Assembly: GCA_951217055.1 (NCBI GenBank)
Contig: OX578278.1
Coordinates: 18,729,605-18,793,604, forward strand
DNA from: Gerris lacustris
Lineage: Eukaryota > Arthropoda > Insecta > Hemiptera > Gerridae
Length of the DNA stretch: 64,000 nucleotides
Direction: 5' to 3'
Positions 1-11,290 of this stretch are shown here, piece by piece. The stretch's first letter is position 1. Every line of letters begins with the position of its first letter. A program made the position numbers and the translations under genes. The notes beneath the pieces are model-generated. The model saw nothing but the letters and a program-made list of their open reading frames with translations. It made no database searches and was not told the origin of the DNA.

Positions 1-779
1 TAGTTTTAGATGAAACTTAGCTAGTCTTGTAATTTTTATTATTTATTATTTTTACAGAGATAAGCCTCAGTTGACCCCCTTAGTTTTCTCTGGTGCTATA
101 ATATAAAGTAATAACTCCACATACAAGGTTGTATGCCAGTCACGTGGCTTTTATTTGAAAAATATCCCTCAGCCTGAATCATATCCTCTTCTCCTTGGTA
201 CTTTTCGGCCCTGAATTTTATCACATTTCCTTGGGTTAGTGGTTGGGTAACTAAGTTTCTGGTGTTTGAACCAACACAATGTTACTGCATGTAGGATATC
301 TCCGTGTATACGTAGCCCTTCTTTAGTGCATTAATATTCTGATTTATAATGTTGGTACGTTTGCGTAGTTTATTACCCGTTTCTAAGTTCTCAGCCCCTC
401 GCTCTGGACTATTTCAAATAATATATTTTGATTTTCACACGCTTTTTTGCTCCTAAGAAAAAAATCCTGGAAAATGGGAAATTATTAACTGTTGGAAAAT
501 GTTTTTTTTTTTTTTTTTTTTTTTTTATAGGTGTGGGACCTTAATCCTTTTTATTTAAGGGTATTTTATGCAGTTTTTTTTAACTCCCCTATGAAAAAAT
601 TACCTTTTCCACATTCGTATTTCCTTAAGGTAAATGATTATTTATTATTCTAAAATCTGTTTTCATTGAATTAAGTCAAGATTTATTTGGTTATTATAAT
701 GCCTTAAAATTATTTTAGAGGTATAATTACATTAAAATTTAAAAGTGTATAACACCTAATATCTTTTTAAATGTGATAA
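1..779. other. AT-rich DNA, nothing recognised
   Basis: No frame, RNA gene or repeat boundary could be supported here. A run of about 27 T lies at 501-527. The stretch looks like intronic or intergenic DNA. Confidence 0.5.
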
Positions 780-789
780 TGTTACTGGT

Positions 790-985
790 TAACTCGTATG
801 ACGCATCTACACATTCGCAAGAATGGCGAGTGGCGAGGGGAGTGGTAAGGCAAATAAATGGTAGTCGTTTCACTCGTTATTCGCCTCGCCGCCGCGACGG
901 TTACGCTCACGCCATGAGCGTTTAGGACGAGTCAAAGGCTTGTATCGGCGTAGTGGGGCTGAATATACGAATGCCTAGATACGCT
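790..985. repeat. GC-richer dispersed repeat (copy 1)
   Basis: This block is much richer in CpG than its surroundings. It opens with a motif reading close to gcatctacacattcgc and then gcgagtggcgagg. Both motifs recur at 34255-34410. The right part ends near gaatgcctag, a partial inverted match to the left start. This fits a MITE-like element, but its ends and target duplication are not clear. Confidence 0.4.
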
Positions 986-1496
986 AATATAGGAATGGTA
1001 AAACGTATAAATTTTAAATTCATTTTATAAATGAGTCATTAATCTTCCTTATATCAAATAATTACGAGATAAAAAGAACTTTTTATATACTACGTTTTTA
1101 AATTTTCTGTCATAAATCATAAATTTGAAACCCGTCGAAATGAAGATTGTAAATATGGGATATGTCAAAACAAATAAAATATCTTGCGGATTCTTTCCGA
1201 ACTAACTTTCTATAACAGCAAAATTTGCTGATAACGAATTAAATTCTGCTGAAAGATTGCAAAAGTATTAAAATAATGCATTGTCATCGTATTCTGTGCT
1301 ATCCTAAAAGTTTCAAATGTCTAGCTACTCGGGAAGTTAGTTAAAAATCGATTGTAAGATTTGTACTGGACAAACAAACAAACAAACAAGAAAGCAAGCT
1401 AATAAAAACGTAGTAAAATACCATTCCTGCCTCTGTATATCTCAGAAAAGTGATCGAGTGACAATCAGTTCAGGCAATGTTGGACGTTTGGCTAAA

Positions 1497-1762
1497 ACTA
1501 AAGAACCCCATACACACTTAAACTTGTCGAACCGTGCCTTTCAACCTGTTTGATCTAAACAAAATTAAGTTTAACAACTTGTCTGTAGAAACTCCAAGTT
1601 GGCACAACATTATGCCCCAACCATAAACATCAAAAGGGTATTGATGTGTTCAACATGGTTTTTTAACTTGTGATTCATTCCCTCAGCCTGCTTAGACACT
1701 GTCCAAATTCTACTGTAACACCATGTTTGACAACAAGTTGAAGTGTGTATAGGACCCTTATG
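1497..1762. mobile_element. MITE with inverted ends
   Basis: The left end reads ccccatacacacttaaactt and the right end, reverse-complemented, reads cctatacacacttcaacttg. These are inverted copies with few mismatches, enclosing about 266 bp of AT-rich non-coding DNA. There is no transposase frame, so any mobility would depend on an enzyme encoded elsewhere. The superfamily is unassigned because the target duplication is unclear. The 8.8 kb element carries a similar ccccatacac motif. Confidence 0.55.
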
Positions 1763-4700
1763 TTGTTTGTTCATACCCACTTATGGTGGCTTTATGAAGG
1801 CTGAAATCTGCTTTTAAATAAACAAATTTTCAGTTTATGTGGAGAGACCGTTTATGTTATTACTTACTTACTCGCAGAAGGAGTTAAAAGGACAAAATGT
1901 TTTACCAGAAAGAGAATATTTGTTATTGTATAATATAAGTTAAAAGGTGCTTAGACAACATCTATTCTTTATTGTATTGATAACGCAATGATATGTATGA
2001 GAAAGAAGCATGATAAGTTAGTTGAGAATTTTGCCTCAGAATCAATTGACAAAGAAGAATTCAAGCAACCAAGATAAGGATCTGAGTGTCATAGCGGGTA
2101 AAACAAGAAGGGATAATATACAAAACACCTCCATCAGGGCTGCTCTCAGCTTAGAACTCCCAGCTAAGATTGGTTCGGTCGTGATCTACGAATCAAGGTT
2201 CCTAAGACAGGAACTAGAGGCGAAAATAGAAGGGAGGAAGTCGCGGGTAAGATGACGGACTACCTGGACGGACAACATTATGATCTCCCTGATAAAGAGA
2301 GATTGCACTTGGGGGCCAGTTGCATACATGGCTCATGAAAGACACCATGACGATCCTTTTGTCAATCCTATAAACTTGATTTGGATTAGGAAGATCACTA
2401 GATAAATAGCTAATAATTTGTTTAGCTGTTTGAGCCAATAGCATAAACTTTGGCACGCTTCTGCTCAATGACGGAACATGATGACCTCCAACTGCACCTA
2501 TAAGATAGGGTAATCTATCTCCCCTCTCTTTAAAAATTATATTGATGGACAAAATACAGCCACTCTCACAAATTTCACCGCGAACAAAATAATGATAAGG
2601 ACACTTACAAAAAATTTAAAAGCAGCCATAATAGAAAAACTTTATTGAGCTGCAACCGGAATGGGCATAGCTGGTAGGACAAGTAGTGGGGTATAAACGT
2701 TAGTCTTACTCGCGCGATACATATTTTAGACAAAACTTTAGAATTATTAATTTTTTTAAAAAGAGTATAAATTAGTCAAAATCTCTTAATAATTGTTTAG
2801 TTACAATACCAATTTTACGCTTGATAAAGAAAAAAAGGTACTAAATGTCGACGACAACAACTTTTTGTCATATATTTACTGATATTTACTTATATATAGA
2901 GAATTGTTTTGACACTATGATATTTACCTATATAGAGAGAATTGTTATTTTTAGCATATACATATTTAGAAGTATTTTACCCTGAAATTTACTTATAGAA
3001 AGAGAATCGTTTTGTATACTACAATGGTAATTGTACTTCACACAGTTAACTTTATGCTCTCATTAAAAAACGGTTTTATTTTTAATAAACTTTACTTCGT
3101 TATTCTTTCGTTGTGTATAATAATTCTTCAGATAAGCACAGTTTTAATTAGTAAATTATACTAATTAATATTAGTTAATGTGTATAATACTTTATTTAAC
3201 TCATTAGAGGGACGAGAGAAGTAAATAAATAAAGTTTGTACTATTTAAATATTTAATGATTTGACTCTTAGTGATGTACAAATTGCTTCTTGACAATCTT
3301 TAGAAAAAAAGCCGTGAATTCTTAAACGGCTCTCCATAACGTGAGATTTTTTTCTTCAACTATTTCTAAAAAAAAATGCTTAAATTATTCTTTCCAAGGC
3401 AAGACTGAATATAAAGTTGAGTACAATTTATGTTGTTTTTTTTTCTAAGAGTGAATAAAGTTGTTTTTTAGACACCGGAAGTGTAAGAATAACGAACATG
3501 TAGAAAAGTTAGATTATATGAGACGTTATGGAAAATATTCTTGTCCTTTTTTTTGCCTTTTGTTCCTTTTTAGGTGGGGGGAGTAGTTGGAGGACACCCC
3601 CACCTAAAAACCTGGTGTTGTAGGATTTCTTAAAAGAGAGATAGGTAGAAAAATGGGAATGAAGGTAGAGTGAGTGAAGAGACATGCCTTAAGGCCCTTG
3701 TAAGGTAAAGAAACAAAAGCATTTTCACGGGAGGACTGTTGGGGAGATGAAGAAGAGACTAAACAGTAGAAAAAACCTTGTGGAGCACTAAGAGATTCAT
3801 CATGCTTGCTTTCTTCGTTGAACCTAAGATCTGCAAAGCACCTGGGACCCTTCTCCCCAATCTCTTACCTTACCTTCCCAATTAACACTTCTATCTCAGG
3901 TCCTCCCCTTTACTTCCATGTATAACAAAAAAAACAACCCTTACCTAAGACCTAAAAGATTATACGAATAAATATTTCACCAACTTTTAACCCCTCCCAT
4001 TTTTTTCACTTGTGAATTTTCTTGCTTTAAACCCGCAGGCTTTTTTTTAAAAAGAAATATTTTATTTTATTTTATATATATATTTCATTTTTTTTTTAGA
4101 ATGAATAAAATAATAATAATAACGAGAAGTGGAAAGGAAAAAGTTGTGTTTCGTCCATATTCTGATAGTTTATAAAAAAATAAAATTCTCAGAGAAAAAA
4201 GTATTTTTTGAAGATACTTTTTTCTGTACTCTGAATATAAAGAATGGTAAAATAATAATTAGAATTCTAAATACTTTATCTTCAACTTTAAAACTCGGAT
4301 TTTTAATACCATCGAAACCTTCTATAAGAAATATATTTTTATTTAATTATATAGGATTAAAACATGTTTATTTATGTTTAAAATGTTAGCCATGACTAGA
4401 AATAAAACTGATACTTATAGTTATTAATTACATATTTAGGTAGATTAAGATTAATTTATTAATTTAAACATATTAAAAAGTACTCATTTGTTTAATTTTT
4501 TTTTTTTGGACTCAGTGGAACTTAAAACTAAAAATATCAAAGTAGAATTGTCGCACTATCACAATACTTGCTATGATAAAATAAAAATATGAGAAAATAA
4601 AAAGCTTAAATACATGATCTAGTGTCAATGAGTTACAGAAGATTACATACTCATATATACCTATAATAAGAGTGAACTATGCCCCCTTGTTAGTTGTTTC

Positions 4701-5580
4701 ACACTACCGGTCACGGGACGGTCACGGTCACGATCACGGGAGCTCTCGGTCAAGCCGCGGTCTGGATGTCCACACGTACTGTCAAGGTCAAGCCGTGGTC
4801 GTGGTCTTGTTTATTAGTTATATTTTTAATAAAGGCCGAGACTTTTTACTATGGTATGAGTATCCTCACAGTTCGTATAGTTCTTTAGTGTTTTCATTCA
4901 GGGTGGATTTTATTGACAAAGAGCTTATAGATTGCTCTACTTCTTGACGAAGATGAAAATCGAGAAACAAGAAAAAATTGTAATTCGTATATTACACAAT
5001 TTAACTCCTTTCCAATCTATCCAACATGGATTTTTTCTGAATCTTATCGCTGTAAAATTTATTATAAGGATAGGATCGTATAGTGCTGGATAGTTCCGGA
5101 GACATTAAATTAATTCTTCCTCCATGTTAATTTCGAAAATTGTTTGCATACGAGTCTGCAAGACAGTGAAACATTTTCATGTAACGCTTTTTGGTGTCGT
5201 TTTTTGGTAACGTTTTTCGAGTTTATAAGTAAGTAAAGACATGAAAAAAAATTAAGCGTTCAGTTTTCACGTTTGTATATTAGGAATTAAATCGAACATA
5301 TGTTGTGCACGAAGAAAGAAAGTACTTTTCTTCTTTTCAAGTTTATTAGGAAGTAATATTTTAACTTCTTCACCCATATTTTTATAATAAATGCAAAAAC
5401 TTAAAGTATAAAAAAAAAAAAAAAAAATGTTATGTATGTAAGTTAGGAAATTTATGTTAAGTAAATTTTATGTAGTAATTTATGTTAAGGAAATTTTATG
5501 TTAAGTTTATTAGGAATATAATTTAAAGGGTTATGGCGTTTGTCCGGTGCAAATCGGAGCAGTAGAACAGAAGTTGTAGT
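1763..5580. other. AT-rich stretch without recognised genes
   Basis: Several frames of 60-112 codons occur (for example minus 2214-2552 and plus 4129-4389). None has a recognisable domain or plausible composition, and I treat them as chance frames. The interval 4690-4805 is locally GC-rich with an irregular ggtcac-like hexamer repeat. A poly-A run lies at 5411-5426. Confidence 0.45.
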
Positions 5581-5582
5581 TG

Positions 5583-5597
5583 GGGGGGGGGGGGGGC
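5583..5597. repeat. Poly-G run
   Basis: About 14 consecutive G follow a single T. This is a simple homopolymer tract and prone to length variation and sequencing error. Confidence 0.8.
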
Positions 5598-5714
5598 TGG
5601 GTGAGAGGTGAAGTCGGGGTGTAGAGCCAGTTACCGCGCTAGGTCAAGATGTAGCCCCTAAAATGGTGAGCCCGCGGGTGGAAGGCTGAAGGCTCTCTCT
5701 ACAACCCTCTAGAC

Positions 5715-5839
5715 CAGTGGTTCTTAAAGCGGGGAGCCGCGGCCCCCCAGGGGGCCTCAGTACCTAAATACCTTTCGTATATTATTACATTTGGAAATTT
5801 TAAGGGGACCGTAGTTACCAAAAGGCGAAGAAACCACTG
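5715..5839. mobile_element. hAT-type MITE, 125 bp, with 8-bp TSD
   Basis: The left end starts CAGTGGTT and the right end finishes AACCACTG, an exact 8-bp terminal inverted repeat with weaker similarity inward. The element is flanked by perfect 8-bp direct repeats CTCTAGAC at 5707-5714 and 5840-5847. An 8-bp target duplication and CAGNGGTT-type ends are hallmarks of hAT transposons. With only 125 bp and no frame it must be non-autonomous. The left part is GC-rich with runs of C and G that could form internal hairpins. The perfect duplication suggests limited decay since insertion. Confidence 0.85.
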
Positions 5840-5929
5840 CTCTAGACTTGATTAAACGATTAAGTGAATTAGTAAACTGTAGTAATGATTAAGGGCGAGT
5901 ATCATATAAAAATGAGAATTTAAAAATGT

Positions 5930-6515
5930 AGTGTATTTTTAATTTTTTGGGGGGTAAAATGGACGCCATTTTGGAAACACGATATATTTTTGTGAATGAA
6001 ATTTCAATACCTTTATAATGATACCCAACTTCGAATTTTCAAATGACAAAAATTTTGGGGCTCCCTAGTTACGGCCCCTTAAAATATCCTAAATTTCTCT
6101 TTTTTTAAACCATTCCCGGAAATTTCATTGGACCACAGAGATATATATTTATGTGTTTTTGCCTTTTTTTAGGACATATCCTAATGGGGTAGTGCAGGGG
6201 GAGAGGGGGTACATTTTGGGTTTGTCTTAATTTTTTGGGGGGTAAAATGGCCGCCATTTTGGAAACGCGATATATATTTGTAATCTACATTTCAATACCT
6301 TTGAAATGATACCCAACTTGTAAATTACAAAAAATATAAAATATTGCGATCTATTCGCAATTGATCGCAGATCGCAGAAATTTGGAGTGTTTAAGTCTGC
6401 AATAGTTTTTCTGTTTTTGGGCAAAAAAGTTTAACTTGTATACCAAATTTCAAGTCTATAGCTTCAGTAGGTCGGGAGATATACTCCAAGATGCGACGGA
6501 CGGACTTTATTTAAT
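5930..6515 (+). repeat. Dispersed repeat family C, tandem half-units
   Basis: Two related segments occur in tandem (about 5938-6030 and 6231-6325). Each carries ggggggtaaaatgg, gccattttgga, acgcgatatat and tttcaatacctt. The block ends with a conserved stretch containing ggtcgggagat and gatgcgacggacgg. The same order recurs at 52268-52945 on the same strand. No coding capacity is seen. The superfamily is unknown; the ends look like those of a dispersed non-autonomous arthropod repeat. Confidence 0.65.
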
Positions 6516-6535
6516 TAAAAAAATATATATTGGGT

Positions 6536-6576
6536 CTGAGGGGGGGGCGGGGGCACATGCCCCCCCCCCCCCTCGT
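6536..6576. repeat. G-run and C-run pair
   Basis: A stretch of G (about 6541-6547) is followed closely by a run of about 12 C (6561-6572). The two could pair as a short hairpin. The block marks the 3' side of the family C copy. Confidence 0.5.
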
Positions 6577-6587
6577 ATACGCCATTG

Positions 6588-6672
6588 CTATGGAGGTCAT
6601 CTTAAAGGAACAAAACAAACTGTCTGCCCAGGTAAATTGAAATAACTTTAATTTCATCTTCAGTGCCTACTA
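6588..6672 (-). repeat. Dispersed repeat related to 18.83-18.94 kb
   Basis: The segment begins ggtcatctta and ends tcatcttcagtgcctac. A similar pair of end motifs occurs at 18831-18937. On the minus strand the right end reads gcactgaagatg, resembling short conserved motifs near retroelement ends. The family is not identified. Confidence 0.4.
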
Positions 6673-8735
6673 CGGAAGAAAAAGAGTACATTAATAAAAA
6701 GATTTAGTGAGAGACAAGTTACTTCATGTCAGAAATCGACGTGAAATTCGCTTGACTACAGTGTTTAACAGCCTTTAGTACTTAAGTAGATTAAAACTAA
6801 TTTATAATTTGATTTAACTATTAAAACACAAATTTATTTTTCTTGAACTTTTATTCGTTTTGACAGAATAAAAACAAAGGTTTACTGTTTTCTTTATAGC
6901 AGTACAAAGAGGTTTTCCTAACGACACAAACAAAAGAATAAATAAAAACAACTCATCATTTGTATTAAATAATTATTTTACATCAGATAAACTAAATATA
7001 ATTAAATATTATAATGTGTGTATATTATTTATTATGCATTATTATTTTACTATTTATAAAAATTATTTATTGATAATAACTTATTTTTATAGTTATTTTA
7101 GAATATTTTTTTTTGTTATGTTGGTAGCAGTGAGAGCGGCGGCTTGTCTCGTAGTTTTAGTTCGTCGGCCATATTGTTATTATTACGTTTCTTTTTCATT
7201 AATTTCATTAATCTTTAAATATAGTGAGTTCTTGTTTCTTAAAAGTATTTAAATTTGTTAATCAAGTCTTTATAAATGCATTGTGTGTTAAATGTTTATA
7301 TTTATTTTTTATTTTTAGATACTTTTTTCCATTAAAGAGAGGAAAACTTGCGAATAGGTTAATTTCACAGCTCGTCCGTTTTTACGTGTTAGATCTTTTC
7401 TCTTAATGTTTATTTTGTGGAATATTGAAGATAATATCTTTCTGTTTTAATTTTATAATTATTTATTAAATAATTTAAAGAATATAAAGAAATCTGAAGA
7501 AGACTTTCAACAGATTGGAGGAGCAACAGTTATTTTTCAAGGTATTCGATACTTTCTGATTATATTTGTTTAACAGAATCATTTATATTTATAATAACAA
7601 TCTAGTAAGTATTGTACTATGATAATAATAAAAGTGACTTTAATATTAATTACTTTTATTTTGGTAAATCTGCAGAACAGAGTACGATTTAAGTGATAAC
7701 AGCCCTTAGTCTAATGAACTGATAAGATAAAGTGATGTTAAAACTTAATTATATGGTAGGGATGATATCTCTTTGTCTTAAGAGTTTTTTAGACAAAGAA
7801 ATATAATCTTTTCGATGTATAGAAGTGATTATATTTTATAAAAAAGTTCTCTGATCTGTAGATTAAGCTTTATTTTAAATAAAAAGAACTAATGTTTTCA
7901 GCTGTGGTGTTTGCATTGATTTAATTATCTTAGTTTGTTGTTATTTCTAATGTAGATTAGAATTCTTTTTGTGGTCTAGTTTAAAATTAAATTACTTGAT
8001 TAAAATAAGACTGGTTGAGGAGACTGGTTGAAGAAACAAGAAACGAATGTAGTACACATACTATTTAACATTAACTCACCTTTTTTAGAGATAGACTTTG
8101 TAATCTTCCTTTTCACTTACTTCCGGTTTCTTCTCTGTTAACGTTTTCTCAGAACATCTTTAAAACGAGCCTTTGCTTTAAAAGTGACAAAACTCGTGTT
8201 TGATTATTAGATTTGTTTTTTTAGTGTAATAATAGGGAATGGTGTCTCAACCTCTTTCCTGGAATAAACAACAGCCAGTTTTCTGTCTCATAGTCAAATC
8301 CTTTGGGATTGTTTTCCTCATTTTTATACATTTATACTTATTTCTTAAACCCATCATTACGCATTTCAAATTAATTATTTATTTTTATAATGTATGCGTT
8401 ACACGATGTCACACCTTCACTTGATACTCTTACACTGACTTCCCGAACCCTTATATGTAGTTATTTTTATATATTTTACTTTTGGAACGAAGTTCCTAAT
8501 GACATGTTATACTTCCGGGCTCCAGACCCCGGGAGTGATTCCGAAAAAAACGACCTTTACAAAACTGACCATCACGACATCGACCGATGACGAGAATTTG
8601 AGTAAAAAGATTTGAAAGAGTTGAAATTTGGTACACATGTTCATTTTACCACTGCCCAGAACGAATTCGTGTTGAGTCGCGAAATGCTCGCGTAAACGTA
8701 TACTTCAAATGTAAAATTGGAATTTAGGACCGACA
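6673..8735. other. AT-rich stretch without recognised genes
   Basis: Frames at 7016-7252 and 8239-8590 were read, but they show no domain and low-complexity composition. A small CpG-bearing patch at 7126-7180 encodes a hydrophobic stretch that could be chance. Nothing else is supported. Confidence 0.45.
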
Positions 8736-8739
8736 TTTT

Positions 8740-9145
8740 TTTTAACTTTATCTACTCAATGAGACAAACAATACTATTTTAAAACCAACACCGACACCTC
8801 TATGAAGTGTTAAGGCACTATACAATACATGGTCAAACATTTTGCACAAACCTGATGTCGGGCAAATTTAGGCGATACACGTCAAACATCATGTTTGCGC
8901 AAAGAGCCCCATACACAGTCAAAATGTTTGGGCAAACATTTTGACCGTGTATTTAAAAATCGCTTAATTTAGTAAAGCGGACCTAAACGCATGAAACAGA
9001 GAAAACAATGTTTTAACCGATATCTTAAATTCTAACGATTTAAAAAAAACAACTTCATATACATCGTCTAAAGTACAATTGAAATTGGCATGTGAATTTC
9101 AACCTGATACAAGCAGAAGTTTTTGTGTTGTAAAGTGATATATTT
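8740..9145 (-). repeat. Dispersed repeat family D (copy 1), interrupted
   Basis: Read on the minus strand, this segment carries acttctgcttgtatcaggtt, atatgaagtt, a cgtttaggtccgcttta motif and, after an insertion, aacacttcatag. The same order occurs uninterrupted on the plus strand at 48588-48815, and a short piece at 13615-13690. The copy is split by the element at about 8813-8951. Confidence 0.6.
8813..8951. mobile_element. Short inverted-repeat element flanked by TTAA
   Basis: Comparison with the uninterrupted family D copy at 48.6-48.8 kb shows about 140 extra bases here. TTAA occurs at both junctions (8809-8812 and about 8952-8955). The ends contain inverted tacatggtcaaac / gaccgtgta motifs. 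A strong internal palindrome around 8916-8950 pairs gtcaaaatgtttg with caaacattttgac. TTAA target sites are typical of piggyBac-type elements, but the outermost bases do not form a clean inverted repeat, so the superfamily is tentative. Confidence 0.5.
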
Positions 9146-9714
9146 TATTATATTTTGTATGTAGTAAGACGGCGTGTAGTGACAGGACTGTTCCCTAACC
9201 ACTCCGGGTCTATACTACTATCATCATCTTTAACTATCAACTTATCATTATTAACTATTTTCTCAATATTCAATACATATTTATTGCAAGACGCTCGATT
9301 CAATGATAAAAAAGCTTTTCTTTTAATTTTGCATTAACTCCGCTAAGTAAAAATGGTTAGTTCCTTTAATTTTGTCAATTTTCTAACTCCGCCATGTATA
9401 AGTAGTTAACATCGTATAATTAGCAGTGTGATTTGATCATTTATATTTTACACGTATTTTTTTTATTTTAAGTTAATGTGAGAGAAGTGTGTAGTGGCTC
9501 CTTATTATCTAAGCATAGAGTTGAAGACACAGATCGCTGCCATCTAAAGGTGCTTTTACCAAACCATTCGCGAGTAGTTTCCTCATTATTTTGTATAGAG
9601 TATTTTACAAAATAAAATGTTTAAAATTAATAAATTCGAAATAATATATTTCGAATATCAATTCAACAAACGAACAATATTTCGATAATACTATGTCATT
9701 TCTGTAATTTATTT
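9146..9714. other. AT-rich stretch without recognised genes
   Basis: No frame or repeat boundary is supported. A short patch at 9530-9560 resembles nothing I can name. Confidence 0.4.
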
Positions 9715-9715
9715 A

Positions 9716-10070
9716 AGGCGCGTTTAGACGGTTTAATTTCATATGATTGAACTACACACTTTCACAATCTAATTAAATGCCTCTATACTGATGTTTAGAC
9801 GCAGCAATCAAATCGAATCTATCATTGTTAATCGAAACCTTGCAAAAACCATAAACATAACCTATGCAACTGAAGCCTTCCACTCCATCAAAATGAGAAC
9901 GAGCTGTTTACTGTTTACACAATGGGGCCTTTCAATCAGATTGAATAATTGTTAAACTGGTTCAACTTCTTTTCAATCGGAAACTGCATTGAATTGGTGT
10001 TTACATATTTCAAATTCATTGCGCCAGTCATGACTCAATCATATTGAACAATAAATTGAACGGGCCTTTA
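9716..10070. mobile_element. Probable MITE
   Basis: The left end contains aaggcgcgtttagacggttt and the right end contains gaacgggccttta, which is similar when reverse-complemented (taaaggcccgttc). The body repeats motifs such as gtttagacg, and no frame is present. The ends are imperfect and no target duplication was confirmed. Confidence 0.4.
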
Positions 10071-10111
10071 GTAATTTTATTTATTTAACCCATTTTCAAT
10101 ATTATAAACCC

Positions 10112-10515
10112 TTTGGCTAGGCGCACATTGGGGGCAAAACAGTCTGCAGACTGTTTGCGGGCAGTGCAAAAGATTGCCGCCGTCCAACAATCATTTGCAC
10201 CGGGAGACAGCCTCCGCAGACAGTCTGCAGACTGTTTAGTCCCCAGTGGGTGCCTAGCCTTAGGGCCTCCGCACACTGGCGACAAAACAGTCTGTGGAGA
10301 CTGTCTCCCGGTGCAAAAGATAGTTGGAGGGCGAAAGTTTTGTCGCTGCACCCTCGCACACTAGGGACAAAACAGTCTGTGGAGACTGTCTCCCGGTGCA
10401 AAAGATAGTTGGAGGGCGAAAGTTTTGTCGCTGCACCCTCGCACACTAGGGACAAAACAGTCTGCAGACTGTCAGTCTTTTTGTCGCTGCACCTTTGCAC
10501 ACTAGAGACAAAATA
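10112..10515. mobile_element. GC-rich MITE-like element with internal tandem array
   Basis: The element is far richer in GC than its surroundings. Its edges repeat motifs of the type gcacactggcgacaaaac. A related element at 11036-11290 ends with the inverse, gtcgccagtgtgcgcctggc. Internal palindromes such as cagtctgcagactg recur. Frames here are repeat translations and not genes. Superfamily not assigned. Confidence 0.6.
10281..10515. repeat. 85-bp tandem repeat, about 2.7 copies
   Basis: The motif gacaaaacag starts at 10281, 10366 and 10451, giving an exact 85-bp period. The first two units are nearly identical and the third is shorter. Each contains cagtctgtggagactg (or cagtctgcagactg), which can form a hairpin. 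The array lies inside the MITE-like element. Confidence 0.85.
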
Positions 10516-10883
10516 ATTATACAGTCAGTTCTCATAGCTACCAAATGGATATCGTTAAAATTGCTGCTATAAGTGCTATCATATAATGCTTTATGTATGC
10601 TTTCTACGTTGCAGGCTAATAACCTTTTGTTTAAGACTTATAAACTAAAAAGATAATTTAATAAAGCTTAAAAAGATATTTAAATTATCAAATCTGTCAT
10701 TAGAAAGTATTTTAAGGAAGTTAGAATAGCCACAAAGTAAAATAATGAAGTGTATAATATAATAAAAATCAATTACACAGCGTCAACTATTTCAATCTCA
10801 CTCCGATGTGGCCTATTGGTCGAATCCTGCTAAATCACTCGTTCATGAGGTGTGGGACGACTCATGAGTTTGAGAACCTTGGG

Positions 10884-10901
10884 CCCTCATTTGCATGAGG
10901 G
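10884..10901. other. Short perfect hairpin
   Basis: CCCTCAT and ATGAGGG enclose a 4-base loop. It is an isolated structure in an otherwise unrecognised stretch (10516-11035). No role is evident. Confidence 0.5.
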
Positions 10902-11035
10902 AGAAGATAGGCAGTTCGGCAGTTCAAATAGAACACACACACGCACATATATATTACTAAACGCTCTATAAATTGTGTGAATAAATTATAGAAAGGGGTG
11001 GTTTTTTTGGTGAATCTAAGTTTAGAAGCGCCAGT

Positions 11036-11290
11036 TTTGCCCTCCGCACAATGAGGGCAAAACTGACGTTCCATGTTCCAATCCAGTTCCGTGTTATTCA
11101 ATTGTCTAGGTCGAGCCGAGAGACAGTCTGCGGACAAAAAAGTCGCCGGGTGTCTCCTAGGCTCGACGACACTTTAGTCTTTCACCTGCCTTTGCCTCCG
11201 GTTTGCGCACTCCTATATATTTTTTAAGGCCTTGAGGTAGCGACAAAACTGACTGCGCGCAAAAAGTCGCCAGTGTGCGCCTGGCCTTAG
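11036..11290. mobile_element. MITE-like element related to the one at 10.1 kb
   Basis: The left end contains gcacaatgagggcaaaac and the right end gcgacaaaactgactgcg followed by gtcgccagtgtgcg, ending ctggccttag. The outer bases match the 10.25-10.28 kb motif in inverted orientation. About 255 bp, no coding frame. It probably shares a mobilising enzyme with its neighbour. Confidence 0.55.

Noticed and set aside
2214..2552. 112-codon minus frame as a gene
   Set aside because: No recognisable domain, in AT-rich repeat-laden DNA; length is within chance expectation.
10085..10500. Overlapping frames of 83-127 codons on both strands
   Set aside because: Produced by GC-rich 85-bp tandem repeats; repeated peptide blocks with no domain.
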